Source: Treponema sp.
Lineage (GTDB): Bacteria > Spirochaetota > Spirochaetia > Treponematales > Breznakiellaceae
NCBI GenBank assembly: GCA_020216655.1
Contig: JAIWNU010000118.1
Location: forward strand, 1-18,791
Length of the DNA: 18,791 bases
Reading direction: 5' to 3'
Below, piece by piece: positions 1 to 7,057 of the stretch. The notes below the pieces were generated by a model. The model was not told the DNA's origin, did not search any database, and saw only the letters and a list, made by a program, of their open reading frames with translations. How positions within the stretch are numbered: position 1 is the first letter of the stretch; each line of letters begins with the position of its first letter. A program made the translations under genes and the position numbers.

Positions 1-561
1 AATGGTAATCAGTCTCCTGCAGAAGGGGATGTTAATGTCCGTGTAGCATTCGATGTCCGGGGCTCTACTCCGGGGGCTGATGGAAATTTGATACGGCAGG
101 AGTTTAATATCAACCTGGGAAAAATCGGCAGCGTCGTCAATACGGTAACCCAGTTTGCAGAAAAGAGTTCTACCAAGGCATTCATGCAGGATGGTTACCC
201 CATGGGATATCTTGAAAATTTCAAGATTGACCAGAGCGGAGTCATTACCGGCGTTTATTCAAATGGAACCAATCGGCTTATTGGTCAGGTTGCCATGGCG
301 AGCTTTACAAACCCCGGAGGTCTTGAAAAGGCTGGCGAGAATACCTATGTGGTATCCAACAACTCAGGTCTTGCCAACATAAGTCCCTCGGGTATTGCCG
401 GTAAAGGTAAGCTGATCGCGGGCGCTTTGGAAATGTCCAATGTGGACCTAGCAGAGCAGTTTACCGATATGATCGTTACCCAGCGAGGGTTCCAGGCTAA
501 CTCCAAAACAATACAGACATCGGACCAGATGCTCCAGGAACTCTTAACCTTAAAGCGATAA
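1..561 (+). CDS. flgE: Flagellar hook protein FlgE, C-terminal part (5' end outside window)
   Basis: The reading frame is open from base 1 to the TAA at 559-561 and gives 186 residues, so the start lies upstream of the window. FlgE is the subunit of the hook that joins the rod to the filament; in spirochaetes it sits in the periplasm. The last 45 residues carry the typical C-terminal D0 helix of hook and rod proteins ([20 protein letters not shown], then [17 protein letters not shown]), and the part before it ([19 protein letters not shown]) is the usual FlgE/FlgF/FlgG region. A TTG at 88 could be misread as a start but the frame continues before it. Spirochaete hooks are cross-linked through lysinoalanine between a Cys and a Lys; there is no Cys in this fragment, so those residues would have to lie upstream. 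It is followed after 19 bases by flbD. Confidence 0.95.
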   Translation, partial: NGNQSPAEGDVNVRVAFDVRGSTPGADGNLIRQEFNINLGKIGSVVNTVTQFAEKSSTKAFMQDGYPMGYLENFKIDQSGVITGVYSNGTNRLIGQVAMASFTNPGGLEKAGENTYVVSNNSGLANISPSGIAGKGKLIAGALEMSNVDLAEQFTDMIVTQRGFQANSKTIQTSDQMLQELLTLKR

Positions 562-580
562 TATGATACAGTAGGACCGC

Positions 581-778
581 ATGATACAGGTAACGAGGCT
601 TGATGGCACAGAATATTACATCAATCCCCATCAGATTGAGTCTATCGAGACCCATCCTGATACAACCCTGGTCATGCTGTCCGGTAAAAAAGTAATAGTG
701 AGAGAAACTACCGAACAGATTATAAAACGCATTATCGATTATAGAAAACTAATTGGCGGATTCAAGAACGAGGAGTAA
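581..778 (+). CDS. flbD: FlbD/SwrD family flagellar protein
   Basis: A 65-residue protein beginning MIQVTRLDGTEYYINPHQIE, which matches the short FlbD family (SwrD in Bacillus) normally found between the hook gene and motA. In Bacillus the family is needed for full swarming torque from the stator; its action in spirochaetes is not settled. The central segment (IESIETHPDTTLVMLSGKKVIVRET) is a small beta-rich core with the conserved pattern 'hydrophobic-L-x-x-G-K-K', and the C-terminus is a short amphipathic helix. A Shine-Dalgarno-like TAGGA stands at 571-576. The motA ribosome binding site overlaps its 3' end, so the two are probably translated in a coupled way. Confidence 0.9.
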   Translation: MIQVTRLDGTEYYINPHQIESIETHPDTTLVMLSGKKVIVRETTEQIIKRIIDYRKLIGGFKNEE

Positions 779-784
779 CAGACC

Positions 785-1567
785 ATGGATTTAGCGACTA
801 TAATCGGATTAGTCGGTGCTTTTGCCATGCTGGTAATGTCCATCTTTACCTCGGGCGGTACAATTTTAACCTACATGGACTTACCCTCATTCTTGATGGT
901 CGTTGTAGGATCCTATTTTACCCTTTTTATCAACTTCGGTATGTCCGAAGCCTTGGGCGTTTTCAAGGTTATAGGGCTCACCATGAAGGTTCCCAGCTTC
1001 GGCGAACAGGCAATTATCACCAAACTTATGGCCTTTTCTGACCGGGCCCGCCGGGAAGGGCTCCTCGCTCTGGAAGAAGAGCTGGAAGATTTGGATGACG
1101 AATTTATGAAAAAGGGCCTGCGCTTAGTGGTAGACGGCACGGATGCTGAAATCATTAGGACCCTTATGGAAACCGAACTAAACCAAATGCAGGCCCGGCA
1201 TGCGGATAAAATGTCTATAGTAGATGCCTGGTCAAAGCTGGCTCCTGGTCTCGGAATGTTGGGTACCGTTACGGGTCTTATCGCCATGATGAAAAACCTG
1301 GAAGATAAGAGCTCGATTGGTCCTAACATGGCTGTTGCACTTATTACCACATTTTATGGTGCTATCATGGCAAACCTCTTGCTGATTCCTATCCTTGGAA
1401 AACTAAAAGCCCATGATGCTGCGGAAACCCAGGTAAAAGAAATGATTATAGAAGGGGTTCTTTCCATACAGGCCGGCGACAATCCCCGCATTCTTGCCCT
1501 TAAACTCTTGTCCTTCCTTGCACCGGATGTCCGGAAATCGGTAGAAGCAGAAATCTTGAAGGACTAG
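785..1567 (+). CDS. motA: Flagellar motor stator protein MotA
   Basis: A 260-residue inner-membrane protein of the usual MotA length. It forms, with MotB, the ion channel that turns the motor. Membrane segments are visible at about residues 3-21, 33-52, 153-170 and 183-204. The large cytoplasmic loop between segments 2 and 3 contains the ARREGLLALEEEL stretch (residues 88-100), which carries the conserved Arg and Glu that touch FliG. The conserved channel prolines are P154 (in LAPGLGMLGTVTGLI) and P202 (in LLLIPILGKLK). The start is fixed by AGGAG at 771-775, which overlaps the flbD stop. motB follows 3 bases after the stop. Confidence 0.97.
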   Translation: MDLATIIGLVGAFAMLVMSIFTSGGTILTYMDLPSFLMVVVGSYFTLFINFGMSEALGVFKVIGLTMKVPSFGEQAIITKLMAFSDRARREGLLALEEELEDLDDEFMKKGLRLVVDGTDAEIIRTLMETELNQMQARHADKMSIVDAWSKLAPGLGMLGTVTGLIAMMKNLEDKSSIGPNMAVALITTFYGAIMANLLLIPILGKLKAHDAAETQVKEMIIEGVLSIQAGDNPRILALKLLSFLAPDVRKSVEAEILKD

Positions 1568-1570
1568 GGT

Positions 1571-2305
1571 ATGGCAAAAAAAAAGAAAAAAGCTGAAGGC
1601 GCAGCAGGTGCTCCTGACTGGATCGTTACCTATTCAGACATGGTAACCCTGCTGCTTACCTTTTTTGCTGCCCTTTTCAACGTTTCCGAAGTTGATGAAG
1701 TTCAATTGCAGCAAATGATTTCTTCCCTCAACAATATAGGTATGGGGGCCATGGAAGGCGGGGCAACTCTTACCGCTGGCCGAAATGCTGATTTGGGAAA
1801 CACTATCATGTCCCTTCCTTCAATGGAAAAGGGAAAATCAATGTCTACGGCAAAGAAAAAAGCTACCAGCCTCTTTGCCCCCGAAGTAAAATCCAATAAA
1901 GTAAGAATAACAAGCGATGAACGGGGCCTCGTTATAAGCCTAGCCTCGGATGCCTTTTTTGCACCCGCCAGCGCTCAGATAAACATTGAAGAGACAAGAG
2001 ATATACTGCTTCGTCTTGGAGCCTTGTTAAACTCGGAAGAATTGCAGGGCCGAAAATTCCGTATAGAAGGCCATACCGACGCCACTCCCGTGGATCCGAA
2101 CGGCCCCTGGCCGTCAAATTGGGATCTTTCTACTGCCAGATCTATTAACGTACTGAGATATCTTACCGATATTGGAGTAGAGGAGAAGCGGTTCCAAGTG
2201 GCCGGATTCGCCGATACCATGCCGGTGGCATCCAATGATACACCAGAAGGCAGGGCATACAACAGGCGCGTCGATATTGTCGTTCTGGACGAAGGACATT
2301 TATAA
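1571..2305 (+). CDS. motB: Flagellar motor stator protein MotB
   Basis: A 244-residue stator subunit with one membrane helix and an OmpA-like peptidoglycan-binding domain. The lysine-rich N-terminus (AKKKKKAEG) is followed by DWIVTYSDMVTLLLTFFAAL (residues 16-35); D23 is the expected ion-carrying aspartate. The OmpA-like domain spans about residues 119-240 and shows the core motifs GHTDATPV (167-174), SNWDLSTARSINVLRYL (182-198) and GRAYNRRVDIVVL (227-239). Only a short plug/linker lies between helix and domain, and the protein is somewhat shorter than the enterobacterial one. The first codons contain a run of nine A (see findings). GGACTAGGG just before the ATG acts as the ribosome binding site. 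Confidence 0.97.
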   Translation: MAKKKKKAEGAAGAPDWIVTYSDMVTLLLTFFAALFNVSEVDEVQLQQMISSLNNIGMGAMEGGATLTAGRNADLGNTIMSLPSMEKGKSMSTAKKKATSLFAPEVKSNKVRITSDERGLVISLASDAFFAPASAQINIEETRDILLRLGALLNSEELQGRKFRIEGHTDATPVDPNGPWPSNWDLSTARSINVLRYLTDIGVEEKRFQVAGFADTMPVASNDTPEGRAYNRRVDIVVLDEGHL

Positions 2306-2363
2306 CAGTTTGCAAAAGCAACCTGTTTATCCTTTCCTATTTGCACTACCGCTTTTTTTCGTA

Positions 2364-2369
2364 TATTAT
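2364..2369 (+). promoter_or_regulatory. Weak sigma-70-like promoter candidate before fliL
   Basis: The 90-base gap between motB and fliL is the longest plus-strand gap in the operon. It holds TTGCAC at 2341-2346 and, 17 bases later, TATTAT at 2364-2369 (a 5 of 6 match to the -10 consensus; the -35 matches only 3 of 6). The -10 lies inside the spacer of a 6-bp inverted repeat, TTTTCG (2356-2361) and CGAAAA (2373-2378). This could be an internal promoter with an operator, or chance in an A/T-rich gap. Confidence 0.25.
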
Positions 2370-2395
2370 TATCGAAAACATGGAGGTACTTCGCC

Positions 2396-2953
2396 ATGGC
2401 TGAAGACCAGGATGAGCTTAATCTTGATGATACCGAATCTACAATAGAGAGTGCCCCAAAGAAAGGTTCAGGTCTGGGCGGGATTCTCCCCACTATCCTT
2501 AAATTCGTCGCTATCGGTCTTGGTGCTCTTATTTTTATAGTAACTGTTTCGGTTATTACCTATCGCATTATGGCAGGATCTGGAAAACCTCAAACTACGG
2601 CTTCGGCCGAGGCGGATCCGTTCCAGCCCAAAAAGCCAGTCTATTCCTGGTTTACTACGATTGGTGTTATACGGACCCGTACCAACGATCCAACGCCCTA
2701 TTCGGTGGTTGTCAATGTCATTATCGGTTATGAGCTGAATGACAAAAATGCCCAGACAGAATTGACCAACCGCTTATATGAGCTCAAGGATTTTTTCCGA
2801 AATTATTTCAGCAATAAATCGGCTAAGGATCTCAAGCCTGAAAATGAACAGGTCTTAAAAAAAGAAATACAGCAGTTGCTCAATGATAGAGTGCTACAAA
2901 ATGCGAAGGCTAAGGAAATATTGTTTCAGCAGCTCGACGTAGTTGAAATGTAA
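2396..2953 (+). CDS. fliL: Flagellar basal-body-associated protein FliL
   Basis: A 185-residue single-pass membrane protein. An acidic cytoplasmic N-terminus (residues 1-24) is followed by a membrane helix at about 30-58, a Thr/Ala/Pro-rich linker and a periplasmic domain (about 83-185) with the FliL pattern: a beta-strand pair (PYSVVVNVIIGYELNDKNAQ), the basic DFFRNYFSNKSAKDL region and a C-terminal helix (KEIQQLLNDRVLQNAKAKEI) ending in FQQLDVVEM. FliL forms a ring around the stator and supports torque; in spirochaetes it affects the orientation of periplasmic flagella. The start is set by GGAGG at 2382-2386, nine bases before the ATG. Confidence 0.93.
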   Translation: MAEDQDELNLDDTESTIESAPKKGSGLGGILPTILKFVAIGLGALIFIVTVSVITYRIMAGSGKPQTTASAEADPFQPKKPVYSWFTTIGVIRTRTNDPTPYSVVVNVIIGYELNDKNAQTELTNRLYELKDFFRNYFSNKSAKDLKPENEQVLKKEIQQLLNDRVLQNAKAKEILFQQLDVVEM

Positions 2954-2975
2954 TGAATAAAGGTGGAAGAACCGC

Positions 2976-4007
2976 ATGACCGAAGTACTGTCACAGGAAG
3001 AGATAGACCAGCTTCTGACCGCAATCAACGCCGGAGATGCAGAACCCGAGGCATTTAAGCCCGCGACAGATACTCGCAAGATAAAAATATATGACTTTAA
3101 ACGGCCTGACAAATTTTCTAAAGAGCAGATCCGTACCGTTTCAATTATGCACGAAACCTTCGCCCGGCTTACCACCACATCCTTGTCGGCCAATTTGCGG
3201 AGCATGGTACATGTCCATGTTGCTTCGGTAGACCAGCTAACCTATGAAGAATTTATCCGTTCAATTCCGACACCAACAACCTTGGCAATTATCAATATGG
3301 ATCCCCTCAAAGGTAACGCGATTCTGGAAATAGACCCTGCGGTTACCTTTTCCATTATTGACCGCTTGTTCGGAGGTACCGGAGAAGGTACTAAGGTGCA
3401 GCATGAATTAACTGACATTGAACAGTCGGTTATGGAAGGAATTATCGTCCGGATCCTCGGTAATATGCGGGAAGCCTGGGCAACGGTCATAGACCTCCGA
3501 CCCCGGCTTGGTCAGATAGATACCAATCCGCAATTTGCCCAGATTGTACCCCCTACGGAAATGGTGGTTCTTGTTACTTTGGAAACAAAGGTAGGCGAAG
3601 TGGAAGGGATGATGAATTTCTGTATTCCCTACCTCACCATTGAACCAATTATCGGTAAACTTTCTGCCCAGTACTGGTACTCTTCGGTTCGCCGCGGTAC
3701 CACCACAGAAAACCTTAATATCTTAAAAGAAAAGCTCTCTTCGGTAGATGTTAATGTGGTTGCCGAGGTCGGCAAAATCCAGATACCTGTGCGGGATGTG
3801 CTTTCTCTACGGGTCGGGGATGTTATAAGGTTGTATAATGTTCGTGTTGGAGATCCGATGACGCTTAATGTGGGAAATAAAAAGAAATTTCTTTGCAGAC
3901 CCGGTGTTATCGGTAAAAAAATGGCTGTGCAGATAGTAAAGAAGTTAGCTGAGCTTGAACAGGAAGAGTTCGAGGAACTTGCATCAGAAGGAGAAGAAAA
4001 CATATGA
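2976..4007 (+). CDS. fliM: Flagellar motor switch protein FliM
   Basis: A 343-residue C-ring protein of normal length. The N-terminal LSQEEIDQLLTAI (residues 5-17) is the CheY-P binding peptide. The middle domain carries the FliM hallmark LFGGTGEG (131-138) and the ELTDIEQSVMEGIIVRILGN region. The C-terminal SpoA domain lies at about 255-325 (VNVVAEVGKIQIPVRDVLSL, then GDVIRLYN and the CRPGVIGKKMAVQI end). A Glu-rich tail follows. FliM sits between FliG and FliY and turns CheY-P binding into a change of rotation. AGGTGG at 2961-2966 is the ribosome binding site. Its stop overlaps the fliY start (ATGA), so translation is likely coupled. Confidence 0.97.
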   Translation: MTEVLSQEEIDQLLTAINAGDAEPEAFKPATDTRKIKIYDFKRPDKFSKEQIRTVSIMHETFARLTTTSLSANLRSMVHVHVASVDQLTYEEFIRSIPTPTTLAIINMDPLKGNAILEIDPAVTFSIIDRLFGGTGEGTKVQHELTDIEQSVMEGIIVRILGNMREAWATVIDLRPRLGQIDTNPQFAQIVPPTEMVVLVTLETKVGEVEGMMNFCIPYLTIEPIIGKLSAQYWYSSVRRGTTTENLNILKEKLSSVDVNVVAEVGKIQIPVRDVLSLRVGDVIRLYNVRVGDPMTLNVGNKKKFLCRPGVIGKKMAVQIVKKLAELEQEEFEELASEGEENI

Positions 4008-5236
4008 GCGATGGCGCCCTTTCCCAGGATGAAATAGATGCCCTCTTGGCAGGAGTTGATTCTTCTAGTCTCGGCATGCCTGCAGCGTCTTCAGGCGGCG
4101 GTATCAGCGAACAAAGTAAGGCTCTGTTGCAGGATTATCTTGTTTCAACCGTTCAGACCCAATCTTCTAACCTTTCCATGATGATGGGTACCAATGTCAT
4201 CATGCAGCTAACCCAACTGGACGGTGTGAATCGTGAGTCCTTCCTGCAAAAAGTTCCCGATATGGTTGTTGCGGTAAAGGCTGATTTTACCGCCGGTTTT
4301 CCCGGTGAACATGTGTTTGTACTTTCAGAAGAGGGGGCTAAAAAAATTGCCAGTCTGATGAATAAAGAAGAAAACATCGAACTGGATGACATGGCTCTTT
4401 CCGTAATCAGCGAAATCATTTCCCAACTTACGGGTACCCAGATTACAACCCTGTCTGAAAAGACAGGGAATAAATCTATTGCTTCCATTTCTCCGGAGGC
4501 ATCTTTTGTGCCAAAAGCTGTCGTTGCTCTTCCCAATGGGGATTTTGTCCGCGTGACCTACCAATTAAGTCTCGGCGATGGCTCTACACTACCTCTGTGG
4601 GAAATATACGGCCCCTCGGTTGTTCAGGATATTACCGCTGCCTTGAGCGGCGGTTCTGCAGGCAAAGGGGCGAACATGCAGTCCATGGCTGGCATGGGAA
4701 CTATGCCGATGGGCGGTGCAGCCATGGGCGGTTTTGGTGGTACTCCCGCCATGGGCGGAATGGGTATGCCAGCCATGCAGGCTCAGGCTCCCATGGGCGG
4801 TATGGGAATGGGAGGTGCTCCTATGGGCGGCATGCCGATGGGTGGAATGGGCGCTTTCCCTGGCATGGGTCAAAATCCTGCAGCGGGCTTCGGTTCTTAT
4901 GGTATGGCCGGAGGGGCAACCAATGTCCAGCCGGTACAATTCCCCAGCCTTGTTCCTCAGGCATCATCGGCGGAACAGGGGAATATCGGTCTCATCATGG
5001 ATGTTTACATGGAGATGACCGTTGAATTGGGGCGAACAAAAAAACTGATTAAAGAAATATTAGGCATGGGCGAAGGGACCATTATCGAGTTGGATAAACT
5101 CGCCGGTGAGCCTGTAGATATTCTGGTAAACCATAAACTTATCGCCAAGGGCGAAGTAGTTGTTATTGATGAAAATTTTGGTGTCCGTGTAACTGAAATC
5201 GTTTCACCTATGGAAAGAATGTCCGATATGGGGTAA
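4004..5236 (+). CDS. fliY: Flagellar motor switch protein FliY (FliN-type, CheC-like domain)
   Basis: A 410-residue switch protein with three parts. The N-terminus has a second FliM-like peptide, LSQDEIDALLAGVD (residues 6-19). Residues about 38-213 match the CheC/FliY fold in layout. Residues about 225-305 are a Met/Gly-rich linker. Residues about 325-402 form the FliN-type SpoA domain (IGLIMDVYMEMTVELGRTKK, then ILGMGEGTIIELDKLAGEPV and DILVNHKLIAKGEVVVIDEN). FliY builds the lower C-ring with FliM. In Bacillus FliY the E-x-x-N motifs remove phosphate from CheY-P. By eye the corresponding places here read D44-Y-L-V47 and E137-I-I-S140, so the phosphatase sites look lost. AAGGAG at 3988-3993 precedes the ATG that overlaps the fliM stop. 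Confidence 0.93.
   Translation: MSDGALSQDEIDALLAGVDSSSLGMPAASSGGGISEQSKALLQDYLVSTVQTQSSNLSMMMGTNVIMQLTQLDGVNRESFLQKVPDMVVAVKADFTAGFPGEHVFVLSEEGAKKIASLMNKEENIELDDMALSVISEIISQLTGTQITTLSEKTGNKSIASISPEASFVPKAVVALPNGDFVRVTYQLSLGDGSTLPLWEIYGPSVVQDITAALSGGSAGKGANMQSMAGMGTMPMGGAAMGGFGGTPAMGGMGMPAMQAQAPMGGMGMGGAPMGGMPMGGMGAFPGMGQNPAAGFGSYGMAGGATNVQPVQFPSLVPQASSAEQGNIGLIMDVYMEMTVELGRTKKLIKEILGMGEGTIIELDKLAGEPVDILVNHKLIAKGEVVVIDENFGVRVTEIVSPMERMSDMG
4675..4918 (+). repeat. Met/Gly-codon repeat region inside fliY
   Basis: Within fliY the octamer ATGGGCGG recurs at irregular spacing (for example in the stretches around 4708, 4726, 4750, 4792 and 4822), with near copies ATGGGAGG-like and ATGGGTGG between them. 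It encodes a low-complexity Met/Gly/Ala/Pro linker between the CheC-like and SpoA domains. The copies are not in perfect tandem, but this is the most repetitive DNA in the window and would be prone to length change. Confidence 0.7.
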
Positions 5237-5279
5237 AATAGACGCGATAAGGAGACCTATTGTCTCTGGGAGGGGAAAA

Positions 5280-5918
5280 CTGAAACAACTTCGCGTCTTC
5301 GCCCTGGCCATATTATTGGCAATATCGGGGCGTGTACTGGTATATAGTCAGACAACAGCTCAGGATAAAACAGCCCAACCGGCAACAGCGAATGGAAATG
5401 GCGTCCCTTCCACTGTGATACCCAATGACGAAGGGAGTCTGCAGATAGGCGAAGCTGCGGGAACCGGCGGACAACATACTCAAGGAACCATCAATTTTTG
5501 GACCCTATTCCGCCTCATTCTTGTTCTTGGTCTTTCTGTGGCTGCCATTTATGGTATTGTCTACGGATTAAAAAAATTAGCCAGGCCCGCTGAAGCCAGG
5601 GACCCATACTTAAGGGTTCTTGGTACAACCCATCTCGGTTCTAATCGATTTGTTCATATTGTTGCGGTGGGCACAAAGGCATGGCTTATAGGCTCCTCTG
5701 ACGGGTCGGTACAACCGATTGCAGAAATTACCGACAAGGAACTACTGGATGCCATGTTTCTGGATGAATCTAAAAAATTGTCCGAATCCGGAAAGAGTGG
5801 AAAGGATTTTGCATCGATCCTGCGCCGCTTTATACCAAATCAAAAGACACCTGAGACAACAATCGATCTCAATGCGGAACGGCTAAGAAAACAGCGCGAA
5901 CGGCTGCGGGGGTTGTAG
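5280..5918 (+). CDS. fliO: Flagellar biosynthesis protein FliO (FliZ in older spirochaete naming), probable CTG start
   Basis: The frame is open well upstream of the first TTG (5316). Starting at the CTG at 5280 gives 212 residues with a normal signal sequence, (M)KQLRVFALAILLAISGRV, with cleavage likely near VYS|Q. Starting at TTG 5316 would cut that sequence in half. GGAGG at 5269-5273 stands six bases before the CTG, an ideal spacing. A membrane helix follows (FWTLFRLILVLGLSVAAIYG, then IVYGLKKLAR) and a FliO domain with DPYLRVLGTTHLGSNRFVHI and VAVGTKAWLIGSSDGSVQPI. The C-terminal tail is basic (LNAERLRKQRERLRGL). FliO helps assemble the FliP ring of the export gate, which fits its place just before fliP. 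There is no in-frame ATG or GTG between the fliY stop and this point. I am sure of the family, less sure of the exact start. Confidence 0.85.
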   Translation: MKQLRVFALAILLAISGRVLVYSQTTAQDKTAQPATANGNGVPSTVIPNDEGSLQIGEAAGTGGQHTQGTINFWTLFRLILVLGLSVAAIYGIVYGLKKLARPAEARDPYLRVLGTTHLGSNRFVHIVAVGTKAWLIGSSDGSVQPIAEITDKELLDAMFLDESKKLSESGKSGKDFASILRRFIPNQKTPETTIDLNAERLRKQRERLRGL

Positions 5919-5919
5919 A

Positions 5920-6774
5920 ATGGGCTATCTACAACGAAACTTTATGATTGTTTTTATTTGGCTTTTTCTTTTTACTGCAGGAACCGGATTTGCTCAAGAA
6001 TCTCAGGGTAGCCAAAATACGACACAAACCCAGAACTTTCCGACCCGATCAACCCAGGGAACAGTACGGGTTCCAACTCCCCAGGCTCCTCCGGTCGTTC
6101 CTTTTATTGATCTTACGGTACGCAATCCCAATACGGGCAAGGAAGTTGCCTTTTCTATTCAGCTGCTCCTGCTCCTTACTATTCTGTCACTGGCGCCAAG
6201 TCTGCTCATTCTCATGACCAGTTTCTTGCGAATTTCTATTGTCCTGGATTTTATAAAACGGGCTCTCTCGCTCCAACAATCTCCGCCGAACCAGGTAATA
6301 CTCGGTATATCTTTGTTTTTAACCCTGTTTATTATGTGGCCAACCTTCCAAGAGATTTACGATAACTCTTTTAAACCCCTGTCTGACGGAAAAATTGGCT
6401 TAGAACAGGCCTATACACAGGCTGAAAAACCCTTAAGGCTTTTTATGTACAAACAGATGCAGGGCAATCCAAATAATATAAGGCTTTTTATGGCCATGCG
6501 GGGATTGCCGAAACCAAATACACTGGCCGATGTTCCTACCTATGTTCTGATTCCAGCCTTTATACTCAATGAACTCACCGTGGCGTTTAAAATAGGCATA
6601 CTTCTTTTTATTCCCTTTATTATTATCGATATGGTTGTGGCCAGTGTACTTATGTCCATGGGTATGATCATGCTTCCGCCGGTCATGATATCCATGCCCT
6701 TTAAACTTATTTTGTTTGTGCTGGTTGATGGATGGGGTCTTTTAACCGAACAGCTCGTGCGTTCCTTTTTTTAA
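5920..6774 (+). CDS. fliP: Flagellar type III export gate protein FliP
   Basis: A 284-residue inner-membrane protein. A signal peptide (residues 1-25, ending GTGFA|QES) is followed by a Gln/Thr/Pro-rich segment of about 40 residues, longer than in enterobacteria. Four membrane segments follow at about 77-106, 126-146, 209-239 and 260-280. Both FliP signatures are visible: SFLRISIVLDFIKRALSLQQ with SPPNQVILGISLFLTLFIMW after it, and the C-terminal MVVASVLMSMGMIMLPPVMI with FKLILFVLVDGW. FliP forms the core ring of the export channel with FliQ and FliR. The start is one base after the fliO stop, with a G-rich stretch at 5907-5912 as a modest ribosome binding site. An internal ATG at 5944 has no such site and would shorten the signal peptide. 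Confidence 0.96.
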   Translation: MGYLQRNFMIVFIWLFLFTAGTGFAQESQGSQNTTQTQNFPTRSTQGTVRVPTPQAPPVVPFIDLTVRNPNTGKEVAFSIQLLLLLTILSLAPSLLILMTSFLRISIVLDFIKRALSLQQSPPNQVILGISLFLTLFIMWPTFQEIYDNSFKPLSDGKIGLEQAYTQAEKPLRLFMYKQMQGNPNNIRLFMAMRGLPKPNTLADVPTYVLIPAFILNELTVAFKIGILLFIPFIIIDMVVASVLMSMGMIMLPPVMISMPFKLILFVLVDGWGLLTEQLVRSFF

Positions 6775-6784
6775 GGGGTAAGTC

Positions 6785-7054
6785 ATGGGAATTGGCGAAA
6801 TTGTAACGTTAATGCGGGGAGGAATCTTTCAGGTTATTATTCTTTCTGCTCCCATTTTGCTGACCGCTCTGGTTGTGGGCCTTATTATTTCCATACTTCA
6901 GGCGACGACTTCGATCCAGGAACAGACCCTGACCTTTGTACCTAAAATAATTGCCATATTATTGATATTGGCCTTGTTGGGTGAATTCATGTTTTCATCC
7001 TTGGGTGATTATACCGTACAGCTCTTTAAAATGATTCCGTCCATGGCGAGGTAG
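6785..7054 (+). CDS. fliQ: Flagellar type III export gate protein FliQ
   Basis: An 89-residue protein of the exact family size with two membrane helices: FQVIILSAPILLTALVVGLI (about 15-34) and KIIAILLILALLGEFMFSSL (about 54-73). Between them is the FliQ core SILQATTSIQEQTLTFVPK, which is nearly unchanged across bacteria. FliQ packs around FliP and FliR in the export gate. AAGGGG at 6773-6778 overlaps the fliP stop and sets the start. Confidence 0.97.
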   Translation: MGIGEIVTLMRGGIFQVIILSAPILLTALVVGLIISILQATTSIQEQTLTFVPKIIAILLILALLGEFMFSSLGDYTVQLFKMIPSMAR

Positions 7055-7057
7055 CAC

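Noticed and set aside
2208..2217. GCCGATA-like sequences resembling a sigma-28 -10 box (also near 6527, 8707, 10051, 15778)
   Set aside because: All lie within coding regions and none has TAAA about 15 bases upstream.
1975..2493. Minus-strand frame of 172 codons
   Set aside because: It crosses the motB end, the gap and the fliL start on the other strand. Both genes are well supported, and the antisense product has no family pattern.
4597..5025. Second plus-strand frame of 142 codons inside fliY, plus another of 100 codons
   Set aside because: They are frame-shifted reads of the Met/Gly repeat, giving Trp/Gly/Arg- or Trp/Leu-rich nonsense sequence.
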